Shown piece by piece: positions 53,286-64,000 of a stretch of 64,000 nucleotides of DNA. Both the position numbers and the translations under genes were made by a program. The first letter of the stretch is position 1. Each line of letters starts with the position of its first letter. The stretch is from Atriophallophorus winterbourni (taxonomy: Eukaryota; Platyhelminthes; Trematoda; Plagiorchiida; Microphallidae), in NCBI GenBank assembly GCA_013407085.1, contig JACCGJ010000290.1, positions 30,023 to 94,022 of the forward strand, in the 5' to 3' direction. The notes under the pieces were generated by a model. The model saw only the letters and a program-made list of their open reading frames with translations, ran no database searches and was not told the origin of the DNA.

Positions 53286-54005
53286 GAAAAGGGCTCAAGC
53301 TGCCGAGCTCGTTACACTACAGTTGCTTTTGCTATTTGCGGTAGACACTAATTAGAAGTTTAACACACAAGAGAAGTAGCCCCCAAACGGTAAAATATGG
53401 CATAGAAGATAGATTTTCTACCAACGCACAGCAACGCGAAAAGTATTAGAGCTGAAGTAATACTTTTTCTTGTGAAGTACAGGTCGTGAGCCAGACAAAG
53501 TATCAAGTAATATAATGCAAGCGAAATACGGAAATTCATGCAAAAGCACTTTGTGATTGTCGATTCACTGCATGTGATTTTGTGATTCCGATAGATTGAT
53601 AGGGCATAGCGAATATTTATCATATGAACAATAAACCACACTGGCGTCATTGACTTCGGTGTCCAGCCATATCATTTGAGGTGTCGAAACAACTATCTTT
53701 TAGACCACACTCTGACAAACGAATACATCCCACTGATCCTAGCGCTACAGTAAATTTCATTATCCCAGCATCCACACAGTCGTGGCTCCCAGGCTTTATC
53801 AGGCGCGCTAAGGTAAGGATGACGAGGCATGCAAACAAACAAGCATCAGAATTTTTCTCAGTTCCTGGTTTCTTGGTATTAATACCCGTCTGCAGACATC
53901 CATACCAGCAACGCGACACTGCCTCTGAGTGTGAGCGATCATACGCAAGCCACAGTTGCCAAAAACAAAAAGCTGGAGGACATGTTCCTCTTGGATAAAT
54001 CAGTG
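53286..54005. other. Intergenic, nothing recognised
   Basis: Short frames only. A frame at 54324-53647 mostly reads the family B repeat backwards and is not a gene. Confidence 0.4.
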
Positions 54006-54015
54006 GTTCACAGCC

Positions 54016-54578
54016 GGTTCCAAAGGTTGTCATAGACGGGGTTGGCAGTGGGGATAAGCTACCACTGTCTATAAAATGCTCCCATATGGCGCGCGTCTCA
54101 AATAACCTCTGACAACCAAGTCCAGCATCTGGCCTGCACGAGTGGCTCCCCGAGCCCGACGGAACTGCTTCTACCAACAGGAGACGGGGAGAGGGCGAGT
54201 GACTGGCGGCTGAAAACCAGTTTGCTTCGGACAGATGGAGCTCGTTAGCATGGCAGGGCATTTCATCTAGGGGAGAGAAAACCCTGATTTTAAACCTCCG
54301 CTGCCTTGCGGGATACCCGATCACGGGAAAGGCTTCGGTAGAAAACCCTCAGGAAAAATCTGGAGTAGTCTCGTAGAGGGTTAATTGGTGCACACCACCT
54401 CTTTCTGGCAACACCCTGCTGTCTTGCAGGTCGCACTTGGTTGTGCAAAGGCTAGAGAAATTTACTCGAACAAACGCCGAGTGGTGCTGGGGACGCCGCT
54501 TTGTACTCACATTCCGAAGACACTTCAAAAAAGCCAGCTCATCCTCCAGGAGGAGATAGTCGCACAAAATTAAAAGTA
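54016..54578 (+). mobile_element. SINE-like family B, copy B4 with 10-bp TSD
   Basis: The 563-bp copy is flanked by gttcacagcc at 54006-54015 and 54579-54588, starts ggttccaaaggttgtca and ends in a tail aaaattaaaa. It confirms the element boundaries set by copy B1. Confidence 0.88.
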
Positions 54579-54767
54579 GTTCACAGCCACTAAAAGCATG
54601 ACACGCGCAACGTTGTTGAGTTATAAACATTTAGTATGGTGCGAAACATCGTGCCGTTGCAGAAGGTTATCAAACGCTACACCAATTTTGAGTGCACGCT
54701 GTGAGATAACGTCCGCAACATAACCGCCAACAGAAAGATACAAATACCGGGATAAACAAATGCAGGC

Positions 54768-55170
54768 ATGTGTTTTGTGCGGTGTTTCTGGACTGCGCGC
54801 ATCACACCGTGCTAAATTTATTGGCTAACGGAACCGAGCTGCACGAGGGAACACGCTGGAGTATTACTGTCATTCTCTCTTACATTTGTCTAAGCCTGGG
54901 CAACCTGACAGTATCTTAGCCCACGCGCAGCTTGGAACCAGGCTAGTAATTCCATCCATATATTCATCAACCAGTTCTTAATTGATATTGGAAATGTGTA
55001 TGTATGAAAGCACAAGCCTGATCCAGGCAAAGTGCCGCACAGTCAGAGACTGCACGTGGGCTGAGATACAGTGAGGTAGCCCAGGCCTAGACAGATATGA
55101 GAAAAGAAATAGAAATGGTAGTGAGACTCCAGCGTGTTTCAGCATGCGGCTCACTACCGATGACCAATCC
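54768..55170. repeat. Two family A copies, head-out arrangement
   Basis: 54768-54972 (+, diverged, nearly full length) and 55008-55170 (-) lie tail to tail, about 35 bp apart. Such pairs can form long hairpins in RNA. Confidence 0.75.
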
Positions 55171-55933
55171 ACATACGCGCATACGGCAAAATTTCAACTC
55201 CCGCGCACCTTAGACCAGCAAAAGCGTTCCTTAGGACAACCATTCAACATCCAACTGGAGATACTGAACGGGGGATGAGGGCTGTCCGTACGCTCGAACC
55301 CTGTCCGAGGTTAGGCAATATAATGCTTTTAAAATATAATCACTTCTCGGGAACTCCAAGACTCACGAAACAGTTTCGCTGGTTGCGTAGGAAGCAACCA
55401 CAAGCAGGTTGCGGCAATTATTGTGACATCGACCTGTCTTGCACGAACACTCTAGTCTTAATGAACAGAAGTGGCTGTCGACTGGGATCCAATGTTACAG
55501 TGCGACCTCAATGATGCAACGACATCAGCTTCAACAGATACCGTGGCACCATCGTCACTGGACAAGTGTAAATGGCACGACTAAAGTTAGAAGGACCAAA
55601 CAGCCACTTGAATTAGCTAGAGTTATGCATGCACGCTGAGTCATGGAGCTACGCAAATCATCGCAGGTTAGAGTCAAGTGTACATATAGAGATATGTCGG
55701 GCTTCGGACTATGGTATTAATTATCGACTGGGCGCACCGAGCATCGGTAGGAGTTCGATTGAATAAGCATGTGAGAACCAGTTTAGTATTACCTGTAATA
55801 GGTTAGCGATTTTAGCAAAACAACTACGTATATAATGGAAAGACAAAAATATGATGATGATAATAAGGGACTTACGTTGCATTAAACGACGGGTTACTAG
55901 CATCCGAAGAAGATATATCTCAAGTAGAATTAG
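55171..55933. other. Intergenic, nothing recognised
   Basis: No coding signal. Short open frames only. Confidence 0.4.
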
Positions 55934-56664
55934 TATGTGATAAGAAAGAACTTCCATGAAAGTAAGCTTGTTTTCAACACTCACGGGAATCACCATGGTC
56001 AAATACCAGAGCAAGTATACGCTACTGAAAAGTGTTGAACCTCTGAAACATAAAGCGATAACGACTCATGGACACATGGGCAAATGAAAAGTAGCCATAG
56101 GAAATTAACACGGTCTGCAGTGGAAAACTGAAGGAGCTTGAGATGGTGAATAAGATATCATTCAATCAGTTGAAAGACTAGAATGAACAAAATTCTGAAA
56201 ATTAAGGTTGACTCTTACTCAGTGTTATAAGGCGAGGTAAGCATCTGTGAAATGATAAAAAGCAATCACAGATGTGAGTATACTAAAGATTACCGAGGGA
56301 TCAATACGGGTACCACCAGTTAAAGTACAAATCAGATGGTTTGGTGTCGTTGAGCTAATCAAGTCAATAAACGCGTATATGCTGTAGTCAGCATAAACTC
56401 TTGATAAATAAATGCAGAATATGAAGTGATAAATAGGGTTCCATTGTGAAACCACTGTTTGGCATGATTCGGAAAACGCACAACAGCTTTTGAAAACAAA
56501 ATCATGGTGATTTTGGATCAAGCGTCCGAACGCTTAGAGATGACCATATTTTTTCCGCGGTATTCACTGACGGCTGATTAAGAATATTACATGAAATTAG
56601 ACAGTACACCACGAAACACATGAAATAGAATTCAGATGAATGTGTCCTAAATAAACCATTGGCA
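55934..56664. repeat. Dispersed ~0.7-kb direct repeat, copy 2
   Basis: Partner of 1-723. A 98-codon minus-strand frame (56521-56225) differs from its counterpart by a few residues, and by an insertion gcgaggtaa near its end. Confidence 0.85.
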
Positions 56665-56714
56665 TTGGTGATGTTTTAGATGGTCATATATATTGCACAT
56701 GCGTGTAATCATAA

Positions 56715-57282
56715 ATAATGATATCTGTCTAGGCCTAGGCAAGCCAACAGTATCTTAACCCACGTGTAGTCTGTGACTGCACGGCACTTTTCCTGGATCA
56801 GGTTTGTGCTTTCATTCCTTCATTCATTCGTACAAGTACAGTGTACTACAAAATGAGCTGCGTGCGAGATAATGATAAACTCTCATCCTGAAAAGGATCT
56901 CAGGTCAAATGCAATCAAATAACGATGCGACGATATGGTACACTCAAGGTTACCGATATCGTACTCAGTGGACTCGATAAAAATTTCCTTATAATATGTT
57001 ATTATTAATAATGAGAAACATGAAACTGGCTATTGCAGTACAAAACATGTACGGATGTGCAATCGTGAAGCATTTCTGTGCTCTGCGGCTAACATTATGC
57101 TAAATTGATTGGCCACCGGTAGTGAGCTGCATGCTGAAACAGGCTGGAGTCTCACTACCATTTCTTGTTCTTTTTTCTTCCTCATATCTGTCTAGACCTG
57201 GGCAACCTGACAGTATCTTAGCCAATGTGCCGTCTTCGACTGTGTGGCACTTTGCCTGGATCAGGCTTGTGCTTTCCTACCA
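56715..57282 (+). repeat. Two family A copies (truncated, then full length)
   Basis: 56715-56822 lacks the head. 57048-57282 is the best full-length + strand copy (acggatgtgcaatcgtg ... gatcaggcttgtgctttc). 57283-58065 downstream has no recognised feature. Confidence 0.8.
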
Positions 57283-58065
57283 CGAAGTATGAATGTTTTA
57301 GGCATGAAAACATGAAATATTGCATGGCATGAGCAATGATGACGCAAACTAAGTGTCGTTAGCACCTCCAGCAATAAATAACCAACATTATATTTTGAAA
57401 ACAGGTGATCTGAACATTACCTTTAACAGGATTACAAACTTATACACAAATAATCATTTTCACAAAAATAACATGATGTAAACTCACAGACTAAACCACA
57501 TTAATTCTGGTAATGCCATTAGCATATAAACGAAAAGAAATGATGAGCAATAGCCGCAGTGAACTCACTTTAGCAAGTTACCCAAATATAGGATTTTACC
57601 AAAAGTTACAGCAAACGGATTATCTCCATCACGGATGCGGACAAATTTTAGGTAGACGAAGTGGACTGATTGAAGCAACAAACAACAAATCAGCAAAACA
57701 GGACTCCAAATTTCAAACAAAACGAGCAAAGCAAGGAGAGTGACAATCGGTCCGTATGTCAGCAAGGAGAGGTGTAACATATCAATGTCATATGGTACAC
57801 CCTAGCGTAAAAATTGTGAACATCAACAGCTTCGCGACATAATGGAGCAATAAGGGAAGCTGAAATAGGGGTGGGGCAGAAACAAGGTTAGTAACACAAT
57901 GATAGTTGAAACTATCGTTATATTCTTTAGCAAAGAAAGCATTAACTTGATTAAACATCTCGATACTGGATTGGCATATGAATACGACGGATTTATGATA
58001 ACAAAGTAAAAGGAAAAATTACAAGATACATGTGGTTTCTAGGACAGAACACCGTATGTATATGT

Positions 58066-59450
58066 ATGAAAGCACAAGCCTGGTCTAGGCAAAGTGCCGC
58101 ACAGTCAGAGACTGCACGCGGGCGATATTACTGTCGGGTTCCCAGGCATAGACAGATATAAGGGGGGAATATATATATATATTTACACAATCATTTAAAA
58201 ATGAAAAAGTGCCACCCGGCAATGCACCAGAAAAAGAAAGAAAAAAAAGAAAAAAAGGTACAATATGAGGGGGAATTTTTTTTGTCCATGTCAATTTTTT
58301 GATTTTTTTACAAATTTGAGGGGGGAACACAAAATAGAATGCACTCTCTCCACTGTTGCCGATTCTCAGCCATCGTCGACAGCGTGTCAAGCCACAGACA
58401 CTCACTATCCCTTGGACCCCACCCAGGAAGCCGCGTTCGTCCGACCCGAGCTAAACCCGACGTCAAGCGTTTTAAGGCCTTCTTCCAGGTCAGCGGTTGT
58501 CCACCTGAACACCGCCGCCAGCCTGGGCCAACCGACACACGCAGCGCGCGGAAGGGTAGGCGCTCAGGCTTCATTCTCAAGACATGCCCTAGCCAGCGGA
58601 GACGGGAACGGTCGATTAGGTCTCGTAGCATCAGGCTGTCCACACCTAGAACACGGTGCCTCACTTCAACGTTGCTAGTGCGGTGTTGCCACCACACTCG
58701 TGCAAGCCTCCGTAAACATCGATGTTCAAACACCTCCAAGCGCCGGAGCTCCTCTGCGCGTACTGCCCAGCTCTCGCACCCGTAAAGCAAGACCGACCTG
58801 ACTGAGGCCAGGTAAACTCTCCCCTTGAGTCTCAAACTCACGTCAGACCGCTTCCAGAGATGACCTAGACTAGTGAACGCGAAGCGAGCTCTCGCAATGC
58901 GAGAGCCGATCTCACTTTCCAGCCCTCCTCCCGCCGTGATGCAGCTACCAAGATAGGTGAACTGTTCCACACAGTCCAGACTGAGGTCATCGACCGTCAG
59001 AGTGGGCTGCAACCCCTCCCAATCTTGAAGAAGAACCTTACACTTAGTTGGAGCTAAGTGCAATCCGTACCTAGACGCCTCCAATGCTAGCTGGTTCAGG
59101 GCATTCTGTAGGAACACCGGATCATCACCAAGCAAAGCAATGTCATCGGCATAATCAAGGTCAGTGACACGGTTACCTGGAAGTAGCTCGATCCCACCCT
59201 CAGTGAAGCTACGGAGAGCATTCTGGAGGACATCCTCGATCGCAAAGTTGAACAAGAATGGGGACAGCGGACAGCCCTGGCGCACGCCACTGGTTGTGGG
59301 GAACGCCGGCGATAGGGGGAAAATAGAAATGGTAGTGAGACTCCAGCGTGTTTCAGCTTGCAGCTCACTACCTTTGGCCAATCAATTTAGCACGATGTTA
59401 GCCATACAGCACAGAAATGCTGCACGATTGCACATCCGTGCACAGAACAC
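58066..59450 (-). repeat. Family A copy split by a 5'-truncated LINE
   Basis: On the minus strand the family A head (59450 to about 59318) and tail (58165 to 58066) are separated by about 1.15 kb of LINE. The junctions share an imperfect repeat (gataaggggggaata at 58155-58169, gataggggga-aaata at 59311-59325) located at the G-rich point where intact copies read gatatgagg. This is a retrotransposition into a SINE-like element. Confidence 0.8.
58308..59310 (-). pseudogene. RTE-like LINE RT, 5'-truncated but open
   Basis: The LINE part starts within RT at FPTTSGVRQGCPLSPFLF (motif B). It continues with LDYADDIALLGDD (YADD), GLHLAPTKCKVLLQDW, FTYLGSCITAGGG, RSVLLYGCESWAVRAEEL, RCLRRLARVWWQHRTSN, RLRWLGHVLRMKPERLP and TRLPGWGPRDS, and ends near WRECILF. 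There is no stop or frameshift over about 330 codons, so the insertion is recent. Residues encoded upstream of 59310 (MAKGSELQAETRW) come from the family A head, not from the LINE. Motif A and the endonuclease are missing, so it cannot act. Confidence 0.9.
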
Positions 59451-60320
59451 CGACAAAGTGGGGTGAGGCACCTACGCCTATGCTACATGCAACCAGTAAT
59501 CAAGTAGTGTTATCCAGTAAAGCAATTCATACGACACTTATTTGTTCAGCTCTGGGATAGTTCCGTTGTGTCTAAATTTGTTGAATTGGTGTCGTGTTTT
59601 GTTATGTAGTGTGATTTATTACGTATTATCAGAAGACGTACGTTTTTCATAGGAGCATTCCCATTGAAACAACCATTACAATACCGTTTTCAAGTTTTTG
59701 GCAATGAATTAGTTCGCTAACGTCGCCAATCAACTCAGCTACGGTAAGATTCCAGAATATATGGCGATTAAAAGCACCCAGCTTTATAATTATAATTGGG
59801 TATTAAATATTCGTTAATGAAAAAAGAAATAATTCATAATCACGTAATGTCACGTATAGTCAAGTTGAATATTCACCGTGAGTTGCTAGGACGGGACTCA
59901 GATTTGTATGTGATCAAATAAGCCTGACTGTTGCACCCTAGATGATCGAGTACTGAAGGACATACCGAAAGCAGACTGACGCGTTGCCGATTGTTTGAGA
60001 TTAGGGTACCGAAGCTAACCATCATCATCAGAGACAGCATGACACCAGTAGCATGTAACGAATGCTTAACTGTCATGCAACCATGAAAGAAGTAAAATCC
60101 AAAGTTATTTCATCAGGGTCAGCGGAGTCGAAATATTTTACTTGGTTCCGTGTCAAGGCACTTTATTAGCATGATAAGGAACCTACACAATTTTGGTCGG
60201 GACACATTCGGTCCATTATTGGATTTGGTTCTATCATCTCCTAAGGAGATATTTATGGCATCAAATACTTTTAGCTAATAGGCAACAGCGACCACGCCGT
60301 AAGTCTGTTTGACCGGAGTT
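59451..60320. other. Intergenic; LINE 3'-UTR trace on the minus strand at 60010-60105
   Basis: The minus strand at 60105-60010 has catggttgcatgacagtt, gcattcgttac and gctactggtgtcatgctgtc, then a gatgatgatgg tail, as in the 3' end of the 15-19 kb LINE. The rest shows nothing. Confidence 0.55.
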
Positions 60321-60329
60321 TAGTGCGTT

Positions 60330-61840
60330 CCGCTACATTGGAGAGAATCAGTAATTGCTCCGATTTCCAAAAAGGGACGGCGCGATTCCTATGAAAATCA
60401 TCGGGGTATCAGTCTAATTTCAGTAGATCCTAAAATACTAGTGTCTATCCTGCTTCACCGATTGAGTACCAAACGGGAAGAGCAAATCCGTGAGGAGCAA
60501 ACTGGGTTTCGTGCCGGCTGAGGGTGCATAGATCAAATTTTCACACTCCGTCAGTTACTAGAGCGATGCCACGTTTTTCTTATACCAACTATCGTGGTAT
60601 TCCTTGACATCCGAGCGGCATTCGATTCAAGCGATCGTGAAAGTCTTTGGAACTGTCTGCTGAGACATGGAGTGCCCGAGAAGTGTGTTTAGATCTTGAA
60701 AGCATTATATTGCCAAACTTTGGGCAGGGTTCGAGCGTACAGACAATGGTCGTCCTCGTTCAATATCTCCAGCGGGGTGCGGCAGGGCTGTCCTATCTCG
60801 CCGTCCATTTTAAACTTCGCGATCGACGATGTCCTGAAAAAAGCTTTAGCTGGTCTGATGGGCGCAGGTGTTGAACTTCTGCCGAGTGAGAGAGCTACCG
60901 ATCTAAAGTATGCGGATGACATCGTACTTCTGGGAGATGACCCTCATATAATGCAACAAGCCCAGGACCGCCTGGCACTTGAAGTTTCAAGGTATGTGTC
61001 ATGATTGTTACTTGTTTGTGCTGTACACATTTTGCATACTGTTACTAAACTTTCATATTTACATTTCAGCTCATGTACTCTCGTTCTAGATAAGTAAAGC
61101 GTTACTTATTCTATACTAACGTGACTTCCTTTTGAACTCAATTCGGATCAGATTCTACAACGTCACAGGTATGGCATGTGCTTTGCACCTAACAAGTGTA
61201 AAACACTTACCCAGGATTGGAGCGGCTCTCTTCCAAACCTAACTGTGTGCGATGTCAATCTAGAATTGGTCGACAGCTTTACCTTGGCAGTTGTATCTCT
61301 GCTGGCGGTTGTGTCGAGGATGAGATCGCACATCGTGTTCGCAAAGCGGGTGCAGCGTTTGCTAACCTTCCCCACTTGTTGCGTCGACGTGATGTTACAC
61401 TCCATACTAAAGGCCGAGTGTACAACGCAGTGGTGCGTGCTACACTCCTTTATGGCTGCGAAACCTGGTCTATCCAAGCGAAAGATGTGCGACAAATTTC
61501 TGTTTTCGATACCAGTTGCCTGCGTAGGATTGCTCGCATTCGGTGGCAGCATCGTGTTACATATATAGATGTATGCAAGCGGGTGTTAGGACCAGGTGGC
61601 CACGGACTGAGAAATGTTGATGCTTGCTCGCTTGCGATGGCTGGGACATGTTTTAAGAATGCCTACTCACCGTTTACCGTACCGCGCCTCATTCGCAGAG
61701 CTCGACAGAAGCTGGGAGAAACGATCGGGTGGCCAATCCATGGCGTGGCGCCTTAGGATGAAGAAACTCACCGTAGCGCTAGGCTCAGTTGGGCGTATTC
61801 GTTTGCCTGGGTGGTGTCCAAAAGCTCCACCTAATAGTTA
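60330..61840 (+). pseudogene. RTE-like LINE RT pseudogene containing an intron-like insert
   Basis: Blocks in order: APISKKGRRDSYENHRGISL, EEQTGFRAG*GCIDQIFTL, VVFLDIRAAFDSSDRESL (motif A), SSGVRQGCPISPSILNF (motif B), DLKYADDIVLLGDDP (YADD) and ALEVSRY. A 177-bp interruption (60992-61168) follows, then GMCFAPNKCKTLTQDW, LGSCISAGGCVEDEI after a frameshift, ATLLYGCETWSIQAKD, LRRIARIRWQHRVT, and (shifted again) ARLRWLGHVLRMPTHRLP and RIRLPGWCPKA. Several stops and frameshifts are present, so it is a decaying copy related to 58308-59310. The endonuclease part is missing. Confidence 0.87.
60992..61168 (+). other. Intron-like insert in a LINE RT (GT-AG, flanked by AGGTATG repeats)
   Basis: The coding phrase for SRYG is interrupted as tcaag|gtatgtgtc...cgtcacag|gtatggc. 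Removing 177 bp restores TCA AGG TAT GGC, the residues present in sister copies. The donor gtatgt and acceptor cacag are good spliceosomal sites, and the 7-bp repeat aggtatg stands at 60990-60996 and 61167-61173. Confidence 0.7.
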
Positions 61841-61844
61841 GATA

Positions 61845-63200
61845 GCGATTCGTTCCCACGTGGCATGACTGCTTCGCCACAATTAGGGCTGGAAATCGGT
61901 GTCCATTGGGTTCCTCGAATCTTCTCGTAGATTTTACCATGGAACTTGAAGTGTGTCCCTGCAGGCCAGCTCTATCAATTCCATCAAACTATCTCGTGTT
62001 AATCGATTTCCGTTGTGGTCATTCCTTTTTCGTCGAGCAACGCTGATACGATTTGCTTTGTCGAGTGTTGATCGTCGATGTGATACGCCGATTACGGTCG
62101 AAAGAAACCATTATTTCATCTTCATCGATCCTCACTTCTAACAATTTTGAGAAATGTTCTGCAGAATTGACGGCGTTTCCGAGTCTGTCAAAGATTAACA
62201 GTCTTCTTCGCATTCTTTCGACAACTTGTATTCGAATTCGTCTCCGGTAAAGAGAACGATCGGCGGAATGGAATATTCTCTTTGTGTATTTTGGGTAATC
62301 CGTAGAATCTCGGTAGAGTTGAGTCTTCTGGTTTCATTCTTGTTTGTTCCATTCCATTCAGTTGACCCATAAACTTTAATTTCTTCAAAGTTGCGTTGAT
62401 TTTGTTTTCAAGTCGCTTAGTCAGGTCTTCGTTCATTTGTCTGTATGTTGTTGTGTCCTGGAGTAGCTGTTCAGCCTTCTCGATATAATCTGCCTTGTTC
62501 AATACCACAGTCGTTCTTCCTTTGTCAGCAGGGAGGATAACTATGTTTCTGTCTTGTTTCAATCTGTTCAAAGCGTTGGTTTCTTGTTTATTGAGTGTGT
62601 TATGTTCCAAGTTCATGGTGAGCGCAGGTACAATTCGTTGGCGGACTTCTTCTTGTGCGTCTTCTGTCAAAGTGTGAGATTTCAGTATTGACTCCAAATT
62701 AGCCACGAATTCAGTATGATCGGCGTCTTTCAAATTGAAGTTAAGGCCACGTGCGAGAATTCGTTGTTCGTTCTCTGTCAGGGGTCTGTCGGATAGGTTC
62801 TTGACCCAAGGTTCGCCGCTGGTGATATCTTGGTGGGGGGTGATAATTCGGAGTTTGTTTTCCAGGTCACGCCGCTTGTTAAGCTTGGTTTTTCGGGTCG
62901 TTATCGCAATGGCGTCGGCTAACTGCTGTGTTAGTTCAGGTCCAAATCGGTTTTCACATATTCGCTTTTCGTTCCGGATAACGTTGGAATATTTCTTGAG
63001 TCGTTTGTGTGCGTCATCAATCATGAATTGCAACCACTGCCGATTTTGTCGTTCCATTAGTTGCCGCGCACGCGAATTGTTGATCGGTGGTCGTCGTTGT
63101 AAAGATTTTGGAGTTAGGTTCCTGCGTTGGCACTCATGTAAGAAAAATAGTTGTTCATAAGTTGCATCTGTTCTTCCGCTAAAGCTTTCCCAGCGTCTGG
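61845..63200 (-). pseudogene. Penelope-like element reverse transcriptase, frame-broken
   Basis: From about 63060: NRQWLQFMIDDAHKRLKKY, ENRFGPELTQQLADAIAI, ERILARGLNFNLKDADHTEF, KQDRNIVILPADKGRTTVV (RT1-like block), LQDTTTYRQMNEDLTK, TLPRFYGLPKIHKENIPFR (signature LPKIHK of Penelope elements). A frameshift near 62260 follows, then FTGDEFEYKLSKE, KLLEVRIDEDEIMVSFD (RT3 block) and after further shifts FKFHGKIYEKIRGTQ and ISSPNCGEAVM, matching the GTPMGSPxS...E block. The last part of RT, including the YADD box, and the GIY-YIG nuclease are not seen. Penelope elements prime at exposed DNA 3' ends. The copy is inactive. Confidence 0.85.
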
Positions 63201-63319
63201 CGTTCTTAAGCGTTGATCGCCCGAACTGTTCAGCAATAGAGGAGAATATACGTAGCTCAGGATGGGGATGTTGTTCAGATGGTGTTCGCCGAGCTTGTGT
63301 AGTTTGTAACTGAAAATTT

Positions 63320-64000
63320 TCACGGTATGTATGATGAGATCAAGAGCGCCATTGGTCCACAAAATCTTAAAACGGCTCTCATTAAGTCTGTATCTGAAAA
63401 CCTGATTGTCGACAAAACTCAACAGATGGAAAGATGGGTAGAGCAATTCTTCTCTTTCTACTCTTGGGATATAAAGTTGTACCGCATGTACTTGAAAATG
63501 TTGAGCAGTTGCCAACCATTGAACATCAAGACATTCGCCCTGTTCTTAATGAGCTCATTGGGGCAATCGACGACTTAGCGAATGGGAAGGGTCCTGGTGA
63601 CGACGGAATTCAACCCGAGCTCATCAAAAGCTGTAGAGAAGCATTATTACAGCCTCTACACCATTTGCATTTTCAGTGCTGGCAGGAGTCTCCCACAAGA
63701 GATGCGAGGCACGAAGACCATCACGATATTCAAAAATAAGGGTCATAGAGGCGACTGCAACAATTACAGAGGAATCTGCCTTCTGAATGTTGTATTCAAA
63801 TTGTTTGCTAAAGTCTTACAAGTTTTAGCTGATAGAATTTACTCGAAATCTCAATGTGGCTTCCGCAGGGGAAGATCAACCGTTGTCATGATCTTCTCCC
63901 TGATTCAACTTCAAGAAAAGTGTCGGGGAAAGCGTATGCCATTATACACTGTTTTTATTGATTTAACAAAAGCATTCGACTACGTCATCAGGGAGGGTCT
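63320..64000 (+). pseudogene. LINE family E reverse transcriptase, central part, cut by the window end
   Basis: MYDEIKSAIGPQNLKTALIK, TQQMERWVEQFFSFYS, then (shifted) VLENVEQLPTIEHQDI, LIGAIDDLANGKGPGDDGI, PELIKSCREALLQPLH, CWQES and, after another shift, GDCNNYRGICLLNVVFKLF, SQCGFRRGRSTVVMIFSL, LYTVFIDLTKAFDYV (motif A) at the window end. This fits the upstream portion of the same RTE-like group whose C-termini make family E. At least three frameshifts make it a pseudogene. Confidence 0.8.

Noticed and set aside
59311..59381. True N-terminus of the minus-strand RT ORF at 59381
   Set aside because: These residues come from the SINE-like family A head; the LINE begins at about 59310 inside the RT domain.

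Overview
The window looks like a gene-poor, retroelement-rich stretch of a metazoan genome, most likely a flatworm (digenean trematode). The sequence shows interrupted coding, GT-AG introns, and a 1,000-base assembly gap at 46105-47104. It also carries a mix of CR1-like, RTE-like and Penelope-like retroelements, a Ty3/gypsy fossil, SINE-like repeats, a Mutator-like element and a pogo/Tigger-like element. The trematode assignment is an inference from this mix and is not proven.

Only one host gene is recognisable: the last three coding exons of a Golgi-type class I alpha-1,2-mannosidase (GH47, MAN1A-like) on the + strand, at 7312-7633, 8042-8313 and 19301-19570. Intron phases and splice sites agree, and the stop codon is at 19568-19570. 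Earlier exons were not found and probably lie upstream of the window. The intron at 8314-19300 is about 11 kb and is filled by nested elements: a 551-bp SINE-like repeat (family B) with a 13-bp target-site duplication (TSD), a decayed gypsy element carrying a second B insertion, family E LINE fragments, a tRNA-like repeat inside 56-bp inverted repeats, and a nearly intact non-LTR retrotransposon at 15.1-19.1 kb.

Layout: 1-7.3 kb, a repeat shared with 56 kb, a pogo/Tigger fossil, a MITE and LINE/SINE fragments. 7.3-19.6 kb, the mannosidase 3' end and its TE-filled intron. 19.6-31 kb, mostly AT-rich sequence without genes, with old CR1 pieces, a 59-bp hairpin and a twin-primed LINE insertion. 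31-46 kb, a dense CR1 cluster: a 1.5-kb Mutator-like element inside a CR1 reverse transcriptase, then a structurally intact two-ORF CR1-like LINE at 37.17-41.49 kb, then further CR1 and Penelope pieces. 47-64 kb, RTE-like LINE pieces, about ten copies of SINE-like family A, four of family B, an RT pseudogene with an intron-like insert, a Penelope-like RT and a LINE running off the end.

Most notable observation: in the intact CR1-like LINE the second ORF lies in the -1 frame and has no ATG before or within its endonuclease domain. A canonical in-frame A_AAA_AAC slippery heptamer (38277-38283), a 9-nt spacer and a perfect 8-bp GC-rich stem-loop (38293-38313) sit just before the ORF1 stop. This suggests that ORF2 is made by programmed -1 ribosomal frameshifting. 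Other strong observations are a MULE whose removal restores an RT reading frame, a twin-primed LINE with an empty-site paralogue in the same window, and an intron-like insert bounded by AGGTATG repeats in a LINE RT.
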